Of a DNA stretch of 64,000 nucleotides, positions 11,359-20,500 are shown one piece after another. The DNA is taken from NCBI GenBank assembly GCA_024195265.1, contig JAJLRJ010000006.1, positions 16,174,139-16,238,138 on the forward strand. Reading direction: 5' to 3'. Both the position numbers and the translations under genes were made by a program. The stretch comes from Dendrophyllia cribrosa. Taxonomy: Eukaryota > Cnidaria > Anthozoa > Scleractinia > Dendrophylliidae. Numbering within the stretch: the first letter of the stretch is position 1; each line of letters opens with the position of its first letter. The notes beneath the pieces were generated by a model. It saw only the letters and a list, made by a program, of their open reading frames with translations, was not told where the DNA came from and made no database searches.

Positions 11359-12176
11359 AGTGTATCCAAAAGATAGTAATTGCTGCGGTAAATTTGTTGT
11401 AATAATGCTGTTTTATCGCCTCGCTGGTATTACAGAATTTTCTCTTTCGTTTTTTGATGGAAAGCAAAGCAAATGTAACCGGGATGAATTGACGAAAACT
11501 CCAGCTAATAAGACTAATTTTGTTTTGTAATTCACGCATCAAGTTCTTGCAATGTCTGTAGAATATTGTTGAGCAAAGGACGCGTTCACCACGTGGAAAG
11601 TGTGAAAATTTAGGTTTAACTTAATTATTGATAATGAATATGTTGCGTTACTAGCTAGCCGTATCGTATTCGCGTCTCCACGCGCTCAGCTCAGGTTTCG
11701 CGTCCCCACGCGCTCAGCTCAGTCTCATCGACCGCTGTCGGAGTGATTTCAAAATAAATTTGTCTTTTATTCCGTACAATCTTCGAAAATCTTTGCTATC
11801 CAACGGTCCTATTACCATGCCTCACAGTCCTCGCTCAACTCGCGGTAGTCTTCGACACTTCAGTTCCGATTACGACTGGCACATGTTGGACCAAAATATT
11901 ACAAATCTCGCAGCCAACAGCTTGAAGCAGCAAGCGAGGCTATTGTTCGTGGCGCAGTGAATTCTGGCCCAAAATGTGTACGTGGCGCAGTGAATTCTGG
12001 CCCAAAATGTGTGCGTGGCGCAGTGAATTCTGGCCCAAAATGTGTGCGTGGCGCAGTGAATTCTGGTAAAAAGCGATCAAATCGAGATTTTTCCTAGCTT
12101 ATATTTTTTTCTCATATATTTCTCTTAAATCCTGATTATGTTGCTGCTCACTCGCTACGCTCGTTCCGCAGCAATA
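11359..12176. other. Unidentified insert inside the CR1/L2-like fragment
   Basis: About 820 bp separate two adjacent parts of the CR1/L2-like C-terminus. Both edges carry a similar inverted motif (TAATTGCTGCGG and CCGCAGCAATAA). Inside are a two-copy repeat with CCACGCGCTCAGCTCAG (11675-11725), a 66-codon frame at 11760-11960 of unknown nature, and a 34-bp tandem array. I cannot assign a family. Confidence 0.5.
11949..12066. repeat. 34-bp tandem repeat
   Basis: About 3.5 nearly identical units of GTGGCGCAGTGAATTCTGG followed by CCCAAAATGTGTGC. It belongs to the unidentified insert. Confidence 0.9.
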
Positions 12177-13149
12177 ACCTCCACTGGCTGCCTGTGTTTT
12201 ATCGTATTTATTTTAAAATCTTAATTATTACATTTAAGGCTATATACAATATGTCACCTAGCTATATTAGTAACTTAGTGTCCGATTAAGTCGTGTCTTG
12301 TTTATTCCCTTAGATCGAACTCTTCATTATTTTTGGACCGTCCCAAGGGGCGTATGTTTTCTACATTAGGAGCTCGTTCGTTTTATGCTGCTGCCCCCAC
12401 ACTGTGGAACAGCCTTCCAGCAAATATTCGAACAACGACATCACTTAGCATTTTTAAGAAAAAACTTAAGACATATTTTTTTAATTTAGCCTACAACGAG
12501 TAATATTTTGGGAGTGGTCTATTGTGCATTTTTAGTATTTAATTATTATTAATCAGGATTAATTATTATTAGTATAAAACTCGTGTAAAATTAATATTAA
12601 TTAGGATTAAATTATAATTAGTATAAAATTTGTGTAAAGCACTTTTGATCATTTTAATGTTAAAAGGCGCTATATTAAGTGAATAAATGATTATTATTAT
12701 TATTATTCACCGCTATGCTACTTCTGCAAGGAAGAGTTAGAGACAATAGAACATTTTTTCTTCCAGTGTGAAATTGTGTCTCCTTTTTGGAATGAAGTAA
12801 ATAACATCCTAAAATCGCAAAAGCTTATTTCCGCCCCTTTCGAAATCAAGGATATTTTCTTTGGAATTGTCCGTGCGGTCAACAACGTTATTATTAACTT
12901 CATCATTCTCGAGGGTAAATACTTTATCTACCGTTCTAAGCTTAATAAATCCCCTCTCTCCGTTAGTCTGTTTTTAGAAAAATGTAAGAGAACGTATCAA
13001 ATCGAACGTTTTATTGCGAGAAGGAACAAAAAGCTTTTTCTCCACAACAAAAAATGGGAGCCCCTCCTCCCTCTTTTGAAACAATAGTTATAACTTTCTT
13101 TTGGTATACAAGTTATAAGGGTTTAAGTATGTTAAAAATATTGTTAAGT

Positions 13150-13365
13150 CTAAGTATCATTCTGTAAGTATTGTTTTGTAATTAGCGTAAGTATCGTATA
13201 CTTCGTATTGTAAGTAGTGTAAGTACTGTACTGTAAGAAGTATATGTATTGTTTTGTAAGTAGCGTAAATATAAGTATCGTATTGTAAGTAGTGTAAGTA
13301 CCTTACTGTAAGAAGTATATGTATTGATTTGTAAGTAGTGTAAGCTTTGTATTGTGAAATAAAAT
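13150..13365. repeat. GTAAGTAGTGTAAGTA-type degenerate repeat in LINE 3' UTR
   Basis: Repeated GTAAGTAGTGTAAG and TATTGTATTGTAAG motifs fill the 3' UTR of the L1/Tx1-like LINE. A similar TATTGTATTGTAAGTAGTG stretch occurs in the 3' UTR of the second LINE (near 56580), supporting family membership of both. Confidence 0.6.
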
Positions 13366-13401
13366 CTTTCTTAACAAAAAAAAAAAAATAAATAAATAAA
13401 T

Positions 13402-13600
13402 AAAGTATTGAATATAATTTGGGTTTACTAAACAAAAATATAAAGTATTGAATATAACTTGAGTTTACTGAACAAAAATATAAAGTATTGAATATAACTT
13501 GAGTTTACTGAACAAAAATATAAAGTATTGAATATAAAATCAGTTTTACTGAACAAAAATATAAAGTAATGAATATAAAATTACTCTTATTGAATATTGT
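13402..13600. repeat. 40-bp AT-rich tandem repeat
   Basis: About five units of TAAAGTATTGAATATAACTT plus GAGTTTACTGAACAAAAATA begin immediately after the LINE A-tail. Units 2 and 3 are identical; the outer ones are degenerate. Confidence 0.9.
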
Positions 13601-13714
13601 AACAATTCGGCAACCATACCGGATAAGATTGGCATTCTATTACACAGGAAAAGTCGGCAATTTTAGAAAGCAGAATAAAAATAGGTTGCTGAATTGAGTT
13701 ATTTTGTGATGTTA

Positions 13715-14527
13715 GGTGCGTTCGATTGGGAAATCCGGATTTCGATTTTGAAATCTGGATTTCGGATTTCCCAATAAAACACGAAATCCAAAAACGGATT
13801 TCCAATTAGCGAAATCCTTTTCCAAGATGGATTTCAAAAAGAAATCGAAATCCGGATTTCATGGATTTGCTACTTTTGCGTTCGATTGGGAAATCCGAAA
13901 ACGGATTTGCAAAACTGTCCTCATGAGCGTAATCCATCATGGCGGACGAAAGGCAGCGAGCGCTGCATTTGCTCCTGCTTCTTTTCGAATAGTTATTCGA
14001 TAATATTCACGAAAGGAAAATTATGGAAACTGATGTCAACGAGGCAGATGATTCTCAGTGGATTTTGCTCCTTGGAAATCGCAGGTTTCCCGTGAATCGG
14101 GTAAGAATCGTGGGTTTATTTTATATTTTTAACTAGTGGTTCCAAGTTATAGACCCGATGATTTTCGAAGTCATTTTCGTATGTAAAAGAGATGTGATTT
14201 CTGGACTAAAAAAGATTGTACTCATCGTTTTTGTCAACAGATCCAAGAAAATGGCGGCAGAAAAACGATTCCCGCGCCAATGCGTGCGCACAATCAGCGG
14301 ATAACAGACCGCTGCTTACGAGAACAGTTTTGCAAATCCGTTTTCGGATTTCCCAATCGAACGCAAAAGTAGCAAATCCATGAAATCCGGATTTCGATTT
14401 CTTTTTGAAATCCATCTTGGAAAAGGATTTCGCTAATTGGAAATCCGTTTTTGGATTTCGTGTTTTATTGGGAAATCCGAAATCCAGATTTCAAAATCGA
14501 AATCCGGATTTCCCAATCGAACGCACC
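13715..14527. mobile_element. Foldback transposon with 200-bp arms and an exon-like centre
   Basis: Inverted arms 13715-13921 and 14326-14527 begin GGTGCGTTCGATTGGGAAAT and are nearly identical. The arms consist of shuffled GGATTTC/GAAATCC motifs. The centre is not inverted. It holds an ATG-led 26-codon frame at 14023-14100 (METDVNEADDSQWILLLG) ending at GTAAGAATCG, a good 5' splice site. A 3' splice-like TTTTTGTCAACAG lies at 14228-14240. This looks like captured gene sequence or the remnant 5' exon of a transposase gene. Confidence 0.75.
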
Positions 14528-15766
14528 CTATATTTTCGCAGACGCTAGCCGGTTCCGCGCCGTAATTAGGATACAATAAATCGCCAAGACTTCCAGAAGC
14601 AGAAAATCACTGAATTCTGATACGTGTTTGACTCTTTTAATCAAAGGAAAGACATATTCATTCAAGGAAATATGAGTTTCATTCTAAAGTTTCGACCTTT
14701 TATAGAAAATATATTTTTGATTCAGTGGTCATATAAAAACAGCTTGCTATCAAATTACATTTCACATGAAATTTGCATAAAACAAAATGGTGTATTTGCG
14801 ACAACACTTTGAAGAAATTGTGAAGCCTGGAAAAAATTTATCATAGATGGCAAAATCAAAGCAGTTTTTTAAAGAACCAGCTTTAAGTTATGGAAACATT
14901 TCATTTCGATCTGGTCTTAAAATCACGGAGAGATTTTAGTGAATGCGTCACGCAACGTTTATTTACAAAATGTTTGACCAATTCATAGCAATTATCACCA
15001 CAGATTTGAAAACTTTCAAAAAAATCCCGGATCTCCTGAATGCGATTTTCTGTTTATTTAGGGCCTACAAAACGTTAATGGCAATCCGGGCAGGAGGGGG
15101 TATCTGGGTTAAAAATCAAGGTGCGAGGGTGGGTCTGCCTGGCCGGGAAATCCGGGCGGGGGAGGGGTAAAAAAATCTTGCATCCGTCGGGGGGGGGGGG
15201 GGGGATTTTTTTCTGGAATAACCCATTTTACACAGGTTGCATGCGATTTAGTAACACAGGAATACTAATTCTTTGTATTGATTTCAATTTTCTTTTTACA
15301 GCATGTGGGCTACATGCAGTCCTCGACTGCCTATTTTTTAAAGTAGTCTTTTCAAATGTAACAGAAATAATTCACGGCTTCGAAAGTAATAGACGAGTGT
15401 GGATTTGATTGGGAATCGATAAATTAAATATTTAAAGCGAGTACAGATAAATTGGTAACTTCAATCAACGCGTCTTAAAGTCTCATGCGCATGAGTAGAG
15501 GCTAAGTGTAGCCTCTTGTTAATTTTTATAACTAATGTAGATGGGTTATAAAGTCAAAACTATTCATCTTTATTAGCGACCACATGTTCATAATAACAAT
15601 TTCTTTCTCTTTTTCCAATTGTTTAGTCTAATTACTATACACTGAATGTGAATCGTTGCTGACGCCATTTATTCTCGTCCCCAGGGCCGCCTGGCTCTCT
15701 TAGCCCCCAAAGCCTGGGCACGATGGCTACGAGAGCCAGGTGGCTATAGGAAAAAATCATTCTCTA
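14528..15766. other. No gene recognised
   Basis: AT-rich sequence with short unsupported ORFs. A G-rich patch at 15090-15205 includes a 15-16-base G run. The stretch near 15680-15750 has an imperfect inverted GAGAGCCAGG/CCTGGCTCTC pair. Nothing else was identified. Confidence 0.5.
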
Positions 15767-15929
15767 TTTTCCAATCCCCTATAATAAACTTTGTTTGCTC
15801 ACCAAATTTTGCATAAACTATTGTTTTCAAATGCTCTTGGGAGTACTGCACATTCCCAAGAGCATTTCAAAACAATAGTTTATGCAGAATATGGTGGGTA
15901 AACAAAGTGCATTATGGGGGATTGGAAAA
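15767..15929. mobile_element. Palindromic MITE
   Basis: Arms start ATTTTCCAATCCCC and mirror to GGGGGATTGGAAAAT. They continue with TTTGCATAAACTATTGTTTT and a central CTCTTGGGA...TCCCAAGAG hairpin. It is non-coding. Confidence 0.8.
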
Positions 15930-16003
15930 TGGACAATCGTGCGGACCACGTCTCTTAAGTTGAGTCCGGGCGTACTCGTTATATGACAAACTTTTCAAAG
16001 AGG

Positions 16004-16004
<1 letters not shown>

Positions 16005-16056
<52 letters not shown>

Positions 16057-16075
16057 GGGGGGAGGGGGAGGGGGG
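16005..16075. repeat. 51-base poly-G tract with G-rich tail
   Basis: An unbroken run of 51 G (16005-16055) is followed by TGGGGGGAGGGGGAGGGGGGTG. It produces spurious poly-Pro ORFs on the minus strand. Run length in homopolymers is prone to assembly error. Confidence 0.9.
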
Positions 16076-17204
16076 TGTACGTGATACGCGTAGTCTCCGC
16101 ATTTAAAAACATTACACCCCATGGAAACTTCTAATGAAGCACACATGCTCCCTCCCCTCCTGGGGGTAACTAGCGCGCATATTATGTTCGCCCCAATTAT
16201 AAAGGTGCTAATTCTTGGAATAAATTCCACACATGCTCATAAACAAAACTCTGAAAACTGCTTGTCAGCTTCGCTCGGGTTCAGATGCGGCGTAGCTTGT
16301 AATCCCAACAACTTTTTCTTTAATTAAAGCCCATCTAAGCAGAAAAAATCGATGCAAAAGTGTTGCAGTACCTCGAAATTCACAGGTCTCGAAGTGTTTT
16401 TTTTTTCAGATCTTCAGTCTTTCGCTCTGCTCGTTTCTCAGTTTTCCGTTTGTATCGTTTACTGCTGTATTTGTTTTTCTCTTCTCACCTGTCAAGGTTT
16501 TTACTGTTCGGTGCAACTCCCCTGTTCTTCCGTTTTCTGCTGCTCTCTCAGCATTGCCTACCATCTCGTTCATCCAATGCCCTTGTCTTCACGAGCACTC
16601 TCGAGCACAGAACTAGTGAATACTTTTAAACGGTTCGCACGATTTGCAATCGGCTTGGAATTCAGATTTAGCAAGCATTGGGAAGGCTTCTCCCAGAAAT
16701 TTGGGTTCGTGGATTGTTTTGTCAAAGAGCATTAATTATTTCAAATTTCAAGTGAATTCGTTAAGGGCTAAATTGTCTGCTTCAACGATTTTGCTGAAAC
16801 TTGGTAAGGGTATGTATTAAGTCAATGTAAGCAGATTCCAGAAACTTATCACAAATATAACCCCGGCAAAAATTTTCACTGGGTACGATTTTGTTCAAAA
16901 CGTGGGGTCCATTTAAGCCCGATTATCACTAAAGACATTTTTCCCCAGTTAAATCGAATTTTATTATATTATTAAGCAATAATATAATAAGTTTTCGCAA
17001 AGTTTTATAGGCATCGCTTTAGAGCCGAAAAAGTTATAACCCAAAGTTTGTCATAGACGAGTGCGCCCGAAATAAAAACGGAGCCATCTTAGAGCGGCCA
17101 CCTTTCCTTCCTTGTCTATGCACCCTTTGGAGAGAAGCGCACCTTAAAAAACTAATGCAATACATAATTTTGTGGATAAATTACGATTCCAGTTACTTCA
17201 TTTG
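16076..17204. other. Downstream of carotenoid oxygenase; no gene recognised
   Basis: ORFs at 16352-16735 in overlapping frames are pyrimidine-rich (many Phe, Ser, Leu) and match nothing I know. The part adjoining 17205 would contain the 3' UTR of the minus-strand gene. Confidence 0.4.
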
Positions 17205-17502
17205 CTACTGAAATAAGCCATGAAAGGTCGCTGGAGTGACCCCTTGAACCACAGCTCGACCCAGCTCCTTGAATTCTTTAGCGTCCAGTACCAACAGAGA
17301 GGTGGTCTGGTCATTGACATTGATCACGCATGACAACACAACACCGTCATCCTCTGCCTTCCCATCAGGCGCTTTAACAAATACGGGCTCTGAAGCAAAC
17401 CCTCCCGACTCCTCCCATGTGGCAAACTCACCAGTCTCCACATTCAGCTTGGCGAGTTTTTCAAATACCCCATCCTCGGAACTTTTAATGCCATACACAA
17501 AC
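17205..17502 (-). CDS. Carotenoid oxygenase exon 3 (C-terminal)
   Basis: The acceptor TTTTACACTTCCAG precedes 17502. It encodes FVYGIKSSEDG through FHGLFQ and ends in a stop at 17205-17207. Its first base completes the Arg codon started by exon 2. It carries the last iron-binding His (501). Confidence 0.92.
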
Positions 17503-20500
17503 CTGGAAGTGTAAAAGACGATAGATTTACGCGTCTTCAGTGAACTTTAAACTATAAACTGCTGTAAAGTAATATATCTTTTCACAGTAAAATGCGCTAT
17601 TTTACTATTAAGTAAAATTTGGCCAACATGGAACAAAATTAAAAGGAGAATTCGATGTCAAATAATTCTCTTAAAGATTTTTTTCTGTCGAACTGTTTAT
17701 TATGATGTGCAAGGTAGTTCTAACGTTTGAGTCTGTGAATGAAATCCTAAAATCTAACCATTCAAACAAATAAAAGCAACTGAGCCCTATATGGTTTCTT
17801 TCAGGTCTCCTCGCCATCTACTTCTGAGCAGTATCTTCCTGTGGTTATGCTAATTATGCTGCTACCAACTAACAATCAATTTCTGCGTATCGAAGGAAAA
17901 CCTAAAAGTTCTGTATAAACTCCACCCACTTGTAATCGCTCTGTGGTAGTAGCCAACTCGAAAGCTTGGCTCCTTTGGCTGCTACGCACTTTTTCCTTTG
18001 TTATGTTTAATTCAATGTATAGTTAGCTCTGTTCTTCTCTTTTTTTTCCTTATTGTTGTTGTATTGTAATTGAATAAGTGTGAATAATAAACTTGAACTT
18101 GAATTTGAACCCTTTTTTTTTTGTAAGAAACCTTATTCCAAAGAATAATATCTCTTGCCTACGTTTTAATGAATAATGATAAGTTGGTTCTTTTTGGAAA
18201 GTAAAGACCTTAATGTCAATGACTACCTTGTTTTTCTTATCAAATTCTATTCCCTCTATACTTCTACGTTACTCACTTTTGTACTGCTGGAATTTACTGT
18301 ATAATACTCTCGTCTATGGTAATGTAATGTTAAGTATTGTAATGTGATGTAGCGTAATGTAGTCAATAAGTAAAATTATGTTTTTTGTACCTTTTTTTCC
18401 TAATTTAGTCAGTAGGAAAGAACATATATAACGTATATAACGTAAAAATACATATAACGTATGTAATTGTAAGTTAATGTATGTATGTTAATGTATGTTA
18501 ATGTAAAAGTAAGTTAATGTATGTTTCTTTAAACGATACTTCATAAAAAAGTTATTCGTAAAAAAAAAAACTTTTGAGTCCGCAGAATGCTTTTAAAGGC
18601 CCAGCGTCACTTACCGTGACTCATTGCGGGCGTTCTAGAATTTCTGGGGCCACGAAAATCCATTTTGTGGCGAGAAAGTTTGATTCCTAAAATAATCCGT
18701 TTACATCGGGGAATTTGTATCGTCTATTAACTTCAAGATGATTTCGTTCAAATATTTAGTTCATATTCAAGGCATTGCTTCTTGTTTTTGTATGCATACC
18801 AAAAAATTGCCCCCTGAAAGGAGACATTTGCTCCGGGTGTGCTCGTTACTAAAATGAATTATTGCCCATGCGCAGTTGAGCTCGAACGGCCTGGGCGCTA
18901 GTCCGCGCAAGTTACCAATAGAAGCCAAAATGGGCTCAGTCGAAGCATATTGCACTGAAAAATTTCAAAATGACGGGGGTTCTTTCGCTCCAACTAAATG
19001 ATATTTCCCACCAAAATGTTCACTAGATCCCAGTCTCTTCAAAACCGAGGGTGGATGTTGACATTACGCCTATTAAAATGAGTTATACCGCTAAAAGCGA
19101 TGACCGCGCGGTTGAACTCCATACAAGCCTTTACGTGACATTGGTCACTTCAAGGTCAAAATGACGGGACTTTTTTTTAAGTTATTAAAATATTTTAACG
19201 TTTCCAGATAGAATTATAACCAAATTACTGGAATCTAAGTGTGGATTTCCGAAAAGTAAATCATAAATGGGCGAAATTTTGATTTTCCCTTAGAAAAATG
19301 GCGTTTTCGCTGTGGTTTCAAGGGTCAAATTGGGGGTCTGGGGACGAGTTAAAAAATTAGAGGCAAATGTCATCCAATTTTTTGCCATGTTCTTTTATTT
19401 TTCATCGTTACTGATACGTTTTCTAAGCAACGCCGTCGAAGGCTCGAGGCGGATGTCAAGAAACGAGATCCTTCAGAAGGTTTGGCTCAGAAATTCGGTC
19501 GTCCATGGAAAAGAAATAGGTATATTAGTAGGTATATTAGATTGCCTACTAGTTAAGATTTATCTTCGAATCTTTTCTTTGTAACTATTTTCCACATACA
19601 GATACTGTCAGTCGGTCGACCGTAACTGTAAACAACAGAAAAAGCTCAAAACTTCTCGGCTCGCCGGTGGAGTCGCTTTTGCCAGCATCTATGTGAAATA
19701 TTCCAAGGAAGTTGAAGGAGGTTTTCCCCGTCCCTAGCCGTCGAATTTTTTTTATGCAAACTTCTGAAGCCCAGAAAACGCCCTCCGCCAGCGGCGCTCA
19801 TTAATATGAGAATTTAGTTTTATCGACTGAGTCGATAAGGTAAATTGACCACCGTAAAAAGATTCAAATAGCTGACGTTTCGAGCGCTAGCCCTTCGTCG
19901 GAGCGAATCAAGGAATTGTGGGTAATGTGTGGTTTTATATAGTAAGCGGCGGAGCTACGCTACTGGTGGAAATTTGGTGACGTGAAATTAAAACAAATGT
20001 AAATTAGTTGAATGAAAAGCGTTCGTTGATTCCGCGGGGTTTGAGAGTGCCGATTTGAAAGATGACTTTTTCTTCTAGGTTTTTACGGCTTTCTGTGTTA
20101 CCCTGGTGTAGGGAAAGGCTGCAGATTGTCATGTGTTGTTTAGAATGGTTAGTAAGATTAAAATGGCGCGCGACTGGTTTGGATGCGTCTTTGTCATTTT
20201 TTTCAACGTCTCGGAGATGTTCACGAAAACGGTCGCCCAGTCTCCTCCCTGTTTCGCCAATGTATATCTTTTTGCAAAAAGTACATGTTATGCAGTAGAT
20301 AACATTTACGGAGGTGCATGTAAAACGATCAGTGATCATCCCCCACCGACGCAGCACCACAGTTTCTCTAGAAACTGCACCACAGTTTCTATAGAAACTA
20401 ACCCCGCTCATTAATTATGCCCGATGCAAATCAGATAGCCGACAGAACAGCCCACAAAATACAAACATTTCTCGGCTCGCTGGAGGTTTCGTTTTAAGGG

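Larger units (their letters stand above)
11280..12704 (+). mobile_element. CR1/L2-like LINE 3' end nested in the L1/Tx1-like LINE
   Basis: Coding pieces at 11280-11358 (LQRVQNAAARLVT) and 12177-12500 (LHWLPV and YAAAPTLWNSLP) are the C-terminal reverse transcriptase tail typical of CR1/L2-group LINEs. A 3' UTR with (ATT)n at the very end follows, as is common in this group. ATTCA occurs at both borders (11275-11279 and 12705-12709) as a short target duplication. The outer LINE frame resumes in the expected phase after the insert. The coding part is itself split by an insert at about 11359-12176. Confidence 0.8.
7880..13400 (+). pseudogene. L1/Tx1-like LINE, ORF2 with nested insertion
   Basis: The 5'-truncated element starts at ORF2. 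The apurinic endonuclease domain (7910-8758) shows LNVRG, QETY, GGDFN, RRLDYWLIS and KTDHAAI. Reverse transcriptase (9174-10418) shows NWRPISLVNVD, DFEKAFDSL, RGVRQGDPLSPSLF and FADD at 9990-10001. The C-terminal region (10482-11279 and 12710-13087) ends in a zinc-knuckle-like CYFCKEELETIEHFFFQC. Lesions: TAA at 8756, a frameshift near 9045, TGA at 10416 where Trp is expected, and a nested LINE at 11280-12704. An AT-rich 3' UTR ends in poly-A at 13374-13388. Confidence 0.85.

Noticed and set aside
15912..16230. Proline-rich minus-strand ORFs
   Set aside because: They are translations of the 51-base G run.
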